Shown here: positions 1 to 10,860 of the stretch, one piece after another
How the letters are laid out: the number at the start of each line of letters is the position of its first letter
Numbering within the stretch: the first letter of the stretch is position 1
DNA from: Petrosia ficiformis
Lineage: Eukaryota > Porifera > Demospongiae > Haplosclerida > Petrosiidae
Length of the DNA: 64,000 nt
Reading direction: 5' to 3'
Assembly (NCBI GenBank): GCA_947044365.1
Contig: OX345636.1
Span: 53,113,746 to 53,177,745 of the forward strand
Translations under genes and position numbers: made by a program
Notes under the pieces: generated by a model
Told to the model about the DNA's origin: nothing
The model's input: the letters and a program-made list of their open reading frames with translations, nothing else
Database searches by the model: none

Positions 1-2
1 CT

Positions 3-1052
3 GTAAATGGCAAACTCCTATTGCTGTTCTTCTCTTCTAAGGGTATTTACCAATATGACACTTCAACCTCATGTGTCAATGAAAATCTAGTGATTCTAGT
101 GAATGAAACACTGCTTGGCCTAAACGGTGATTATCAAAACTATTTAATATTTAGTGATGTTTTGGTATACACAGTTTTGAAAAATGAACTCCATTCTTCA
201 CAGGGTATCAATTTAACAACATCAGAGAATCTTGGGGTTTTAGCAAACCATCAAAATCATCCTCTGTTGTATGGTTTCAGTTTTGATGATGTTGTTATTA
301 CAGATATCACACCCACAATTACATCCAGCTCAGAACCCACCTCTACTACTTCTGTATCCAACACATTGTCTTCCTCTACTTCAACAGTTGCTTCTGTATC
401 CAACACAACATCTTCTACTTCAACAGTTGCTTCTGTATCCAACACAACATCTTCTACTTCAACAGTTACTTCTGTATCCAAAACAACATCTTCATCTACT
501 GGTATGGTAACTACGACAACAAGCTCATCTATTACTACATTTAGTAATACTTCATCTACTAATAAAGTAACAAGCAATATTAGAACTTTGACTTTCGTAA
601 CTATGACAAGTACCCCTTCTACAACGGGTCAGTCAAAACTGCTTAATGATGTCATCCCCTATGTAGTGGGTACTTGTATATCCATTGTGGTTTTCATATT
701 ATTCTTTATAAGTTTAATAATGTGCTTTTACTGCCGTAAAAAATATCGACATTGCTGTAGAAAACAACTGCCTCTTGTTATACCTCGACAAGAAAAGTCT
801 TTTCCACTGGAACACATCCAAAGAACATCGTTCATAAGCTCTGAGTCAAATACTCCTCCAGTTGAAACCACATCTTTAGGAAGCGATGTCCAACCATCGG
901 TGCCAGTAGGATCTTCACCATTACAGAATACCAATCGGCCATTACATTCATCGTCATGTTTATCAATAAATAGAATTCCTTTTGGCACACAAGAAGAAGT
1001 GGACACATACATGAACAGCATACACAATAACAAAAACAATAATATTCATTAA
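3..1052 (+). CDS. Ser/Thr-rich single-pass membrane protein, 3' part (5' end outside window)
   Basis: The frame is open from the window edge to a TAA at 1050-1052, so the true start lies upstream; the ATG at 21 is only the first internal Met. About 100 residues of unrecognised ectodomain with N-glycosylation sites (NET, NLT) come first. A stalk of roughly 110 residues follows, almost all Ser/Thr/Val, and is probably O-glycosylated. Then come a hydrophobic helix (about residues 214-238, counting from the ATG at 21), a basic Cys-rich stop-transfer (YCRKKYRHCCRK) and a tail of about 100 residues rich in Ser and Pro. This is a type I membrane layout with a mucin-like stalk, like the SRCR receptors further along, but I see no SRCR domain in the visible part. 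Family not recognised. Confidence 0.75.
   Translation, partial: VNGKLLLLFFSSKGIYQYDTSTSCVNENLVILVNETLLGLNGDYQNYLIFSDVLVYTVLKNELHSSQGINLTTSENLGVLANHQNHPLLYGFSFDDVVITDITPTITSSSEPTSTTSVSNTLSSSTSTVASVSNTTSSTSTVASVSNTTSSTSTVTSVSKTTSSSTGMVTTTTSSSITTFSNTSSTNKVTSNIRTLTFVTMTSTPSTTGQSKLLNDVIPYVVGTCISIVVFILFFISLIMCFYCRKKYRHCCRKQLPLVIPRQEKSFPLEHIQRTSFISSESNTPPVETTSLGSDVQPSVPVGSSPLQNTNRPLHSSSCLSINRIPFGTQEEVDTYMNSIHNNKNNNIH
347..503 (+). repeat. 39-bp in-frame coding tandem repeat in the mucin stalk
   Basis: About three and a half copies of a 39-bp unit encode 13-residue repeats of the type SVSNTTSSTSTVA. The unit length is a multiple of three, so copy number can change without breaking the frame. The last copy has drifted (SVSKTTSSS). 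Confidence 0.8.
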
Positions 1053-1273
1053 TTGTCGCATTATTCTACCAAATCACAGAACATACTTATTATTTATTAA
1101 ATGTTTTAGTATTCATTTTAATTAATACAAAAATTAAAACAATTTGTAATTATAATTGAATATTAATAATTATCATTATTAATCCACATCACATGAAGTA
1201 CAAACAATTAATGTGTCATTAAAGTTATTTTAAGAACACCTAGACTGTAAAATTCCTATTTACATGTACTAAC

Positions 1274-1279
1274 AATAAA
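1274..1279 (+). terminator. candidate poly(A) signal AATAAA
   Basis: An AATAAA hexamer lies about 220 bp after the stop codon of the membrane-protein gene, in AT-rich DNA. It is a plausible but unproven 3' end. Confidence 0.35.
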
Positions 1280-2073
1280 TAATATATTTTATATTCCTAT
1301 AAGTGATGATAAATGAATGTAATGAACAGACTGTTGTCTTCAATGTTTTCGATGGTTGCTTTCATTATTCAAAGAGCACGTCTTCATGACTATTTGATTG
1401 TTTCATCACTTCCTTTGCCCACAAACTTGTAGCCACCACTGTGTAAAACAGGTATATAAAATATGTGAAACAATTATGTATTTAAAGGTCAATGATAAAA
1501 TATGTAAGAATAATAATTAAATAATTATGTGTTGAATCAGTCATGAATTAAATAATTATAACAAAAACTAAATGCTAAAATCTAATGAAAGAGAAAGGTG
1601 AAAAATGCTGGGAATCGAACCCAGGGCAAATGACTTCACTACTGATCTATGACAACCATTAATAACAATAACAATGTGTTTAATACCATCACTAATGAAA
1701 TAGAGCTAATACAATGTACTACAAAAGAAATTACTCATGCTACATGTAACAGTGCATTGTTCTACAGGAAGCTAAGTGTATCAATTATCAATTCCTCTTT
1801 GTAACAGGATATGATGCATACTGTCATGTGTGTGAATATGTAACAGGATGTGATCTATACTGTGTGTGAGTATGTATATACATGTATATGACACCTCTAT
1901 GTGCAGCTGTGCATTGATTGCAACATACAGGAAACTCATGAAGTTTGAAAGAATTTACAGTATTTTGTTATATTGCAAGTAGATGTGAATTTAGACATAA
2001 TTCAAGATTCCTAGCTATTGATTAACTACACAGTCTTGGTTGTATGTAAGAAGCAATCTAAATTAAGTTTGTA
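1280..2073. other. AT-rich intergenic DNA
   Basis: No coding potential seen. The only structured item is a tRNA-like B box near 1606-1630, listed separately. Confidence 0.6.
1603..1660 (-). other. tRNA-derived fragment (T-arm/B box), possible SINE relic
   Basis: On the minus strand, CTGGGTTCGATTCCCAG forms a perfect T-arm with a canonical B box. An A-box-like TAGATCAGTAGTG lies about 30 nt upstream. There is no anticodon arm of normal length and no pairing acceptor stem, so this is not a functional tRNA gene. A tRNA-derived SINE head or a pseudo-tRNA fits best. Confidence 0.35.
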
Positions 2074-2187
2074 TTAACCACTGAAGTACCAGACATCCTA
2101 TAATTGCTTTCCCATGGGAATAAATCTAGTGAACCCATGGGAAAGCAATCATAGGTCATAAAAGATGTCTGGTACTTCTGTGGTTAA
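2074..2187. mobile_element. Short foldback MITE bounded by TTAA
   Basis: Near-perfect inverted repeats (CCACTGAAGTACCAGACATC against GATGTCTGGTACTTCTGTGG) plus an inner pair around CCCATGGGAAAGCAATCATA enclose about 25 bp. TTAA flanks both ends, which is the piggyBac-type target. The family is inferred only from the TTAA and the size. Confidence 0.6.
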
Positions 2188-2928
2188 CATCAACAAATGT
2201 TATAATGTAGATTATATTAAATAGTATATAGCTAATGTAATTGTGTGTGCATTCTTTTTTTGGTATCAATGGATGGAGTAATACATAGTACATGTAATTA
2301 TAATTATTCTGCATTGTGTGTAATTGAATTATACTATCATCATTATGGTGTGTACTATAATGACCCATTAACTACTCAATTAACATTATAGTAATTATGA
2401 AATACCTGTGGACGCTGCGAACAAAAATAAATATTTGAAATATTTGAAATATATTACACAATGAATAAAATTGTCCTTTGACATTTAAGGTCATTCACAT
2501 TCACCTTTGACTCAGAAAATGCTCATATCAACAATATTTTTACCCTGACCATTTTCATAATAATCTTTCCCATTCTTTTTATGTATGTCAAACCAATGCT
2601 TCATTGTTGAGGTATAGTATAATCATGTATTAATACCTTATGACATTAAACTATACACTATAGTACATGTAATTATACTGTGATGACCTCACATCACAAT
2701 TATAGGTCATACAGACTTTATATTGATCCATGCAGCAATACACTGGATGAGCTAATGACACCTTTGATCTGTTATATATGCAGTGGCAGACAATTATATT
2801 AAACTAACACAAACATAACACTAGAGATCAATAGCTGAGTCAGATATATTGGTTTGATATCATCATGTGTATAATTATACTATCAGAATATAATTAAGAA
2901 ATTGTTAATGAGCAACACCATTCTCTAG
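2188..2928. other. Intergenic DNA holding a dispersed-repeat copy
   Basis: No gene seen. The segment at about 2460-2700 is related, in reverse orientation, to 11950-12190: both carry the same TAAACTATA/CTTATGACATTA block and a CATTCTTTTT block. It is therefore a dispersed repeat. Confidence 0.5.
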
Positions 2929-3480
2929 CAGTGTTCTGCCCACACTGATCAGCACTGGTTGGGATGAATTAACCACCTCTTAACCACCTCTCAGATAATA
3001 CATAGGATACTGAGACAGAATTAAGTATATACTGGATAAACAGCACTATTCAACTACCACTCTAAATATCCTGGGCAGAACACTGCTCTAGTTACATTAG
3101 CCCTAACCCTTCCTAGGTGGAGATAATACAAATGTACATAGGATACTGAGACAGAATTAAGTATATACTGGATAAACAGCACTATTCAACTACCACTCTG
3201 AATATCCTGGGCAGAACACTGCTCTAGTTAATTAGCCCTAACCCTTCCTAGGTGGAGATAATACAAATGTACATAGGATACTGAGACAGAATTAAGTATA
3301 TACTGGATAAACAGCACTAAATGCATGTAGAACCCAACAACCACTCTAAATATCCTGGGCAGAACACTGCTCTAGTTACATTAGCACTAAATGCATGTAG
3401 AACCCAACAACCACTCTAAATATCCTGGGCAGAACACTGCTCTAGTTACATTAGCACTAACCCTTCCTAGGTGGAGTAGA
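2929..3480. repeat. CAGTGTTCTGCCCA MITE with tandemly amplified inner part
   Basis: The left end reads CAGTGTTCTGCCCA and its inverse TGGGCAGAACACTG recurs at about 3075, 3215, 3355 and 3425. Units of roughly 130 bp (GGATACTGAGACAGAATTAA... to the inverse end) are repeated with little divergence, so the right part was amplified in tandem. A diverged single copy lies at 14309-14490. Confidence 0.65.
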
Positions 3481-3539
3481 AGGTTACTGTAATCATTCAT
3501 TTTGCAAGTTTGTGTGTGTTTATTACAACCATACATTCT

Positions 3540-3745
3540 GGTAAACTAACTACATTGGCATTAGATGTACATGTAAACACACATATACATGTACATTAAA
3601 TGTACATGTACACAGACACATACCTGCACATTAGATCTACATGTAAACACACATATACATGTACATGTACATTAAATGTACATGTACACATGGGCAGACA
3701 CATACCTGCACATTAGATGTACATGTACATGTACACAAGCACACA
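3540..3745. repeat. TACATGTACA-rich degenerate repeat
   Basis: Several imprecise copies of a unit of about 35-60 bp contain ACATGTACATGTACAC and CACATACCTGCACATTAGAT. The palindromic core TACATGTA is also frequent elsewhere in the window. Confidence 0.55.
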
Positions 3746-4954
3746 CCTGCACATAAACCACACACTCATATGACAGACTATTCATGACTTGTGGACACAA
3801 ATAAAATTGGAACTATAGTAATAATGATTATAAGAATACCACATGTAGATGATATATGTTAAAAATGAATTATCAAGAGCTTTACACAGCCTGGGAAATA
3901 TCATAATATCTGGTGACTGAGCCTGGATTTAGGATTGGTGGTAAGAAATTTGCATTAACAACCTACGAGCATGATAGATAGGCTGGGGACAACCCCATAT
4001 ACATGTACATATACATGTACATGTATTATATCACTATATAATTCAAGCATAAGATGAAGGCAGTACATCATGATAATAAGAATCAGTGGGTTGTACTTAG
4101 GTATATTATTCTCAGCTCTAATAATCAGAACAGCTCTGAAATTTTAAAACATGTTTTTATTACACGTGTTTTCAAAACAATGAAGACTGAAAAGAAACAG
4201 AAATAAAGAAAATTCCAACAACAAACTTCAACAGAGTAATATTATGTCCCAAATATGTAAATCAATTAATAAATAGTATCTACAAAAACCTGTTTAGCTA
4301 TGAATATCATTAATGTCACCGTACTGAAACCTTAAACATATTTCTAAAAAAACATATTTATGATCATTCATAATTGCCTCAGAAAATCAGCCAGTTTGAC
4401 AGTATTGAATCTGATGGGTTCGAACTATATATATACATGTATATATATTTATATTCTTGTGTCCACTTGCACGAGTATGCGTTGTATATGTAGTTAAGGA
4501 AGTTGTGTCTTTCCCAGAGGCTCAGTCAATTAATTGGCATGGTGAGTAATAGAACGAGCACTCTAGTTCTGCTGCCGCAGCAGGAAGAAAGAAAGAAAGC
4601 TGCTACGTAGAAACTGGAACTAATAGCTCTACCTGAAATATATTCCTAAAGTTCTACAAGATCCTTTAAAAGGTAAGGAGAGTAGGCAATCAAAATAATA
4701 ACTGTTGTGTTTTAGGCTTGATAACTGAAGCCAGCCGAGATTACTGAATGCTGGACACAAAGCAATCATAGGGATACCTTTTTCTCTATATATATCTTGT
4801 TTTTATATAATCCCAATAACATTGAGTAGTCACTTGTATATAACAGACTGTGGACACTAATTGTATTACTAATGGTATAGTACACTATCAGGAACAAGTA
4901 TGAACCATTACATAATCACAGTAATACATAGAATTATTATTTATATTGAGGTAT

Positions 4955-5024
<70 letters not shown>

Positions 5025-5322
5025 CCAATTACTATATGTCCTGAGATCATTATGTTTATACAAACTATCACTGTACTTCAGTGTACTTTGTGAGTGAAGT
5101 ACACTGTACTTCTAATGTACTACACAGTATTACACATTAGTACTATGTTATCACATACAAATGTACATGTAATGGGAATTCACACATTACTATGATTATA
5201 ATACTGAGTAGCACTATAGTATTACTTAGAAGTACAGATGACTATATTTAAAGTGTAACTCCCATGTACATGTAAACTCAATAAAGTGAGGTACTATATA
5301 CATGTAGTAAATGTGACCGAAT
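3746..5322. other. Intergenic AT-rich DNA
   Basis: No open frame or recognised element other than a pure (AT)n tract at about 4962-5020 and short ATACATGTAT palindromes. Confidence 0.55.
4962..5020. repeat. (AT)n microsatellite
   Basis: About 29 uninterrupted AT dinucleotides. No unit variation. Confidence 0.9.
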
Positions 5323-5560
5323 TTCCTAAAAGGGACCTTGTCCCTCTAAATAATTTTGATAAAACGCTAATGTTCAATTGTGCATCATTCCGCCATTTTG
5401 TACAAGAAGGTAATGAATTTGGTATCCAGGAAGGGTAATTATTAAACTTGTTGGATACGAAATTTCATTCACTTCCTGTACAAAATGGAGGAATGACGAG
5501 CGATTGAAGGTAAGCGTTTGATCACAATGATTTTGTGGAAGGTCCCTTTTCGAGAATTAG
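5323..5560. mobile_element. Foldback MITE (AAAGGGACC ends)
   Basis: Imperfect inverted repeats: AAAAGGGACCTTGTCC near 5330 pairs with GGAAGGTCCCTTTT near 5540, and the CATTCCGCCATTTTGTACA region pairs with TGTACAAAATGGAGGAATG. No coding frame. Non-autonomous DNA element is the simplest reading. Confidence 0.55.
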
Positions 5561-5789
5561 TTTACAAATATATACCATGATGTCAATAATAATTCTATGT
5601 ATCAAATAGATACATGTACATGTATAATATAGTAGTGGTAGTATACTTCAATACTAACCACTACTATATACATGTATACATGTAAAAGAAACAGTGTTAT
5701 AAGGAACGTTAGGAGAACCGATTCTTTTCCTACAAACAGCTACATGTATATACGTATGTACTATAGTTTTACCTTGCCGGCAAGGTAAA

Positions 5790-6745
5790 GTAACAAATCC
5801 ATCCATTACCTTCTATAATTAAATGCCTCAAACTTCATGTGCATACCAAAGTAACAAATCCATCCATTACCTTCTATACCGGTGTTTTTCCCAATGGCTG
5901 GTACCATGGCACTCTACCACCATTTAGCTTTGCTCAATTCTATTAATAGTGACATCTACAATAACAATTATGAACAATTACTATCTATATTGTATCATTA
6001 TGTCTATTTATAGAAGGTAATGGATGGATTTGTTACTTTGGTATACACATGAAGTTTGAGGCATTTAATTATAGAAGGTAATGGATGGATTTGTTACTTT
6101 GGTATACACATGATGACTGAGGCATTCAATTATAGAAGGTAATGGATGGATTTGTTACTTTGGCATACACATGAAGTTTGAGGCATTCAATTATAGAAGG
6201 TAATGGATGGATTTGCTACTTTGGTATACACATGAAGTTTGAGGCATTCAATTATAGAAGGTAATGGATGGATTTGTTACTTTGGTATACACATGAAGTT
6301 TGAGGCATTTAATTATAGAAGGTAATGGATGGATTTGTTACTTTGGTATACACATGATGACTGAGGCATTCAATTATAGAAGGTAATGGATGGATTTGTT
6401 ACTTTGGCATACACATGAAGTTTGAGGCATTCAATTATAGAAGGTAATGGATGGATTTGTTACTTTGGTATACACATGAAGTTTGAGGCATTCAATTATA
6501 GAAGGTAATGGATGGATTCGTTACTTTGGTATACACATGAAGACTGAGGCATTCAATTATAGAAGGTAATGGATGGATTTGTTACTTTGGTATACACATG
6601 AAGACTGAGGCATTTAATTATAGAAGGTAATGGATGGATTCGTTACTTTGGTATACACATGAAGACTGAGGCATTTAATTATAGAAGGTAATGGATGGAT
6701 TTGTTACTTTGGTATACACATGAAGAGTGAGGCACTCAATTATTA
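5790..6745. repeat. 61-bp minisatellite with inverted leading copies
   Basis: Twelve direct copies of a 61-bp unit starting TAGAAGGTAATGGATGGATT begin near 6014 and run to about 6735. Variants alternate between AAGTTTGAGG and GACTGAGG. Two copies in the opposite orientation lie at 5798-5880, separated by about 130 bp of unrelated DNA. The variant pattern itself repeats every few units, pointing to amplification of higher-order blocks. Confidence 0.85.
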
Positions 6746-7265
6746 ACTAATGATTATAGGTGAATCATTTCCCTGGATTATTTCAATTAGGTAGAAAGGA
6801 CAAGCTGTGGAGGAATATGATTGAAGAAAGGTCTCATGTTTGTTGTGTTAGATAGCAATTATATCTAATTAGATATAGTAATAATGTACATACCATGATG
6901 TTGATATAATTCTATTTTAAAAATGAATTACATTAATATAAAATTAATATAGTAATATATTAATACATGTATAATATTATAATACTACATATATATATAT
7001 AGTATGATGGTGACATCATCCCTTTGATGTGGTGAGTCCTATATATTGTATATAGACCTTCCATATGCACACTATGCAGGAGATGTCACCATCATACAAT
7101 ATATTGTATATAGTATGCTAATAGGTCCTATATACTGAATATAGGACCCTCGTTTTGTGTCCTCGGATGTGATATAGCGCGAGCTTGCGAGGGCTATATC
7201 ACATCCTTGGACACAAAACTCAGGTCCTATATTTTGTATATAGGACGTATTAGCATACTATATAA
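6746..7265. mobile_element. Nested hairpin elements
   Basis: Around 7000-7098, GTATGATGGTGACATC pairs with GATGTCACCATCATAC. Immediately after, 7125-7250 forms a long hairpin (CCTATATACTGAATATAGGA and GTCCTCGGATGTGATATAGC against their inverses) with a short GC-rich loop. No coding frame. Probably two MITEs, one next to or inside the other. Confidence 0.5.
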
Positions 7266-7270
7266 TATAC

Positions 7271-7277
<7 letters not shown>

Positions 7278-7335
<58 letters not shown>
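7278..7335. repeat. (TA)n microsatellite
   Basis: Nearly pure TA repeat. Confidence 0.9.
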
Positions 7336-7341
<6 letters not shown>

Positions 7342-8750
7342 GACCGAATTAGCGAAAATCAGGCTTATGGGATAAAATTTCAAAATTGATTTTTTGTATT
7401 ACCTGAATAGAGTATTCAATTAGCTCCAGAATGATATATGATACATCCCAATCATGCAAAAGACAAAGCTATAGCAGGGGATTAAACCGTTGTAGTCACA
7501 AATCCTTCATTTTGAGAAAAACGCAATTAAACATTTATTTAATCATTAAATGTAATGACAAAAAACTTTTTTAGGAGTGGCTAGCGAAGCACAGAGATGT
7601 CTCCAAACTTCTCTGAAGGTATGAATGAATAGGTCAGGTGTTAATGAAGCTTTTTATGTAGTAAAACAGTGATCACCCAAATAAGATCTATAATGTTAAA
7701 ATGACTTACATGTACATTAATGTAATATAGTATAAATATTTATAGTAATATACCTTGATGTTAATATAATTCTATTAATATATTAATACATGTATATATA
7801 TATATATATCTGTATGACTTACATTAATGTAATATAGTATAAATATTTATAGTAATACATGTATATACCATGATGTTAATATAATACTACATATACATTA
7901 AAAATGAATTACATGTATGTTGTTAAAAATGAATTATCAGAGAGTTATTCAAAGCCTGGGAACTAACACTTATTATTATTATTATTAGTATATATATACA
8001 CTAGGTCTTAAAATTGAATTTCCTCAACAAAAGTGACAATAGTTATGATACAACACAAATGGTTAGGAATATATGTTATTTGGGTTTTGTTAGTACAGTG
8101 TATAGTAGTGAAGTGCTAAATGTTATATCCCATGCAGTATGCTGCACAAGGGGTTAAGCGATTGGTTCTATCCTACTGTTTGTCAGGCTGTCATGCAAAA
8201 AAAAATCAGAAAACTTTAGACTGCTTTAAACATCTTCTAAACACATCATGCGGTCAGCTAGAAAATAATCATATAATAACGTAATGCAGTTCACAGTATC
8301 CGCATTTTGTGAGTTTATCAGTTTAGAAAAGTCCACCATTCTTTTCTGGTCAGTCACGCCCTTCATAATAATTATTTAATAGTAACATGTTATTTTTGCC
8401 AAGAAACTGAAGATATTCTCCTGTTCTGTCAATGACTTAGCTAATATTATGCAGTATTGCGCGGGGTATGTGTTCTAGGGACATCTAGTTTCTTGTACAT
8501 GTATGTAGTCTAAAAACATGTATTGGAAAAATTAATTTTTACATTGGCATAATAGTCAAAGATAATAGGAAGCATTTAATTTGCAAGAGTAGGAGTCATT
8601 GAAGCCTCATCCACTGATACACTGAAGTAGCGAGTGGGTCAGTGGTCATGGCAGGGATATTCTCAGTGGTGTGGAAACAGTCAGTCATGCAGGACATTGT
8701 CTGATAAATCTAGTGAATGTCTGGTAAATCAAAACGGATCTGTATGTAAA
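7336..8750. other. Intergenic DNA, nothing recognised
   Basis: No convincing gene. Short repeated phrases (AATATAGTATAAATATTTATAGTAATA at about 7720 and 7835) show a local duplication. The rest is unstructured AT-rich sequence. Confidence 0.5.
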
Positions 8751-8917
8751 CAGTGTTTCCCTCAAAGGGTGGTACCATGGTGCCCCCATCCACCCTTTAG
8801 CCTTGCTCCGCCACCCTTTCATTTTAAGGTTTATGCTAAAAAACACAATTGAACATTGTTGATCAAATGTCACTGATGCATTTCCCCACCATTATTTATC
8901 CCAGGGGAAACACTGTT
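8751..8917. mobile_element. hAT-type MITE with CAGTGTTTCCC ends
   Basis: The left end CAGTGTTTCCC matches the inverse GGGAAACACTG at 8907-8917. These termini are typical of hAT-superfamily MITEs. The inner sequence GGTACCATGG...TTTAGCCTTGCTC is related to 5890-5945. I could not find a matching 8-bp target duplication. Confidence 0.6.
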
Positions 8918-9710
8918 GAATATCTTAGTAATGATGAAATACCTGTGGGATACTGGGTTCAATACCACTTAAATAATATCATAATAATGATGTCCTTTGA
9001 ATGGTATGTCTACTAGCCAGCTGAATATACATGTATGTATGGCATGAGAAGTATACCAGGTCAACACTACCTAAATTAATTAAAAAGTGTTAGCTTGAGG
9101 GGATGTATATAGTATTTATATATGTGAATAAATAAGGGGTGTGTTTCTTATAATAAGTCTTTTTTTTACATGTAAATTTCAAGGGCTGAGTTGTATACAT
9201 GTAATTATAAGAATAGAAGAGGTATGTAGTATAAATAAAAGAGGGGCTATTTTTTTATTTCACTATCCCTCCCTTCTATTCCCTTTCAGAGTCTCCTCAC
9301 CACATATACACATCACAACTGATGATCTAAAGAAAGCATGGCTGCATGGGTTGCTACTTCATGTCAGGACTCATAAAATAAGGCACATACTAAGGAAAGG
9401 GGACAGTTTTGCAACAATTTAAAAAAAAAAAACATTCCTTTTTACGAAAACTATTCTTACATAAACCCTCATGAAATATTTACAAAATAGTTCAAAACAC
9501 ACATTTCTCTTTATTTACAAATACAGGTACCTCTAGATACATGCACTAAATCAAATTGACATGTCCAAATTAGGCAGTTTTGATCTTCCATATATAACTT
9601 GTTTATTTTGGTGTCTGGGTTAATTGATCTGACATCATTAGCTGAGTCAGGTATATTGGTTTGATATCAAGGAGCTGGTATAACAATATTAACTCCCAGA
9701 TTATACCATG
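8918..9710. other. Intergenic DNA, nothing recognised
   Basis: A frame of 93 codons at 9141-9422 has no recognisable similarity and low-complexity composition. I do not call it a gene. Confidence 0.5.
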
Positions 9711-10207
9711 CCGTATAGCCGGAAATATTGGAGGAACAAAACATTGGCAGTTTAGAAACAGGGAAAATTAAAAGTTTACGGAGTTAATTTTGACGGTTTA
9801 TTATTAAAGTTTATGTGTGGGTGGGGTTTATTGAACACGTGTACATGTACATGTGGAAGCACATTCAATAATGTATGGACGCCGACACTAGGGGAAGAAC
9901 TGGAGTGCAGAAAAGGAGACAATAATTTTGATCGATATGCTGTAGCTGTGCTAAGGAGAGGTGTTGTTGGGCATGTACCTCAACTTCCGCTAACCTCTAT
10001 GTTATGGCACTGATGGACCTCCTTGTTGACTTCCTTGAGCTCTTTTGCAGATAGAAGAGTATATATAGCCGTTCTCGTCAGGCAGTATTGTTTCTCTCGC
10101 TCTACTTCAATCATGGCAACAATCACATGTGGTTTTGTACCGTATTTTTAATTTTAGACCGCCAAACCACCAAAGTTTTTTCTCTGCCAATATTTCCGGC
10201 TATACGG
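9711..10207. mobile_element. TIR element carrying a HIRAN-like fragment
   Basis: The termini are perfect inverted repeats beginning CCGTATAGCCGGAAATAT (9711 onward, and the inverse ending at 10207) and extend imperfectly to about 60 bp. The centre (9813-10020) is relatively GC-rich and encodes a domain-like peptide, listed separately. Non-autonomous DNA transposon that captured coding sequence is the likely reading. Confidence 0.6.
9813..10013 (+). pseudogene. HIRAN-like domain fragment inside the TIR element
   Basis: A frame of 66 codons contains W-T-P-x-L-G-E-E-L-E-C, then D-R-Y-A-V-A-V and V-V-G-H-V-P. This spacing is familiar from HIRAN-like domains in invertebrate proteins (Trp, Gly-Glu-x-Leu, Tyr-Ala-Val, Gly-His-Val/Leu-Pro). 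It is short, lacks the C-terminal part and sits between transposon termini, so it is a captured fragment rather than a gene. Identification is from motif memory only. Confidence 0.4.
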
Positions 10208-10240
10208 TATTGCAATTTTTAGGGGTCCCACGAACATCAT

Positions 10241-10515
10241 ACCACCCCCCCCCCCCACCCCCATCTCAAATCCTGTTATAATTACATTTACAATGATCTA
10301 TGATGATCTAAATGATGATCTATATAATCATAATGATCTATGATGATCTATGATGATCTATGATGATCTATGATGATATATATAATTATGATGATCTATG
10401 ATGATCTATGATGATCTATGATGATCTATGATGATCGATAAAGATCTATAATAATCTGTATAATAATAAATGATCTATATTTATAATGATCTACAATGAT
10501 CACATATAATGATCA
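10241..10515. repeat. Poly-C tract and GATCTATGAT minisatellite
   Basis: A C-rich run (10241-10263) is followed by about twenty degenerate copies of a 10-11-bp unit GATCTATGATG up to about 10515. Confidence 0.8.
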
Positions 10516-10559
10516 ATAATATGATTATAGTGTTCAGTAATGCAAAACCCTTAAAGCCT

Positions 10560-10860
10560 CAACATGAATTGGTGTTGTTTTTAGTTAACTAAAACTAAAA
10601 CCTAAGGCCAGGAGTCCATAATAGAAAAAAAGGTTTTTTCTATTATGGACTTCTGGTAAGGCATTGTAGTTAATTACAAGTCTACTACAATAACTATATA
10701 TAACTAACTAAAATGAAAATTGGCCAATAATGGGCACTTTTAGTTAGGTAACTAGAACTAAAATCCTTTTAGTAAGCCTAATATTGTTTTAGTTAATTAA
10801 ACTATAACTAAATTAAACGTTTGAGAAACCAGGCACACTATAACTCTAACAAAAGTGTTG
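10560..10860. mobile_element. Hairpin flanked by ACTAAAACTAAAA-type arrays
   Basis: A strong hairpin (10608-10656; GTCCATAATAGAAAAAA against its inverse) lies between short-unit arrays of TTAGTTAACTAAAACTAAAA on both sides. The layout resembles the array-flanked hAT remnants at 20985-21431, 46140-46700 and 58456-58940. No protein remnant is visible here. Confidence 0.4.

Noticed and set aside
257..577. Antisense frame of 106 codons over the mucin stalk
   Set aside because: Mirror of the Ser/Thr repeats of the sense gene. The 39-bp repeat keeps the other strand open.
1603..1660. tRNA gene
   Set aside because: Only the T-arm and a weak A box are present; no anticodon arm and no paired acceptor stem.
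6013..6745. Regular 61-bp repeats that could be mistaken for a CRISPR array
   Set aside because: There are no unique spacers: the whole 61-bp unit is repeated, and the setting is eukaryotic.
8634..8873. Opposite 60-70-codon frames
   Set aside because: They overlap a hAT-type MITE and show no protein motif or codon pattern.
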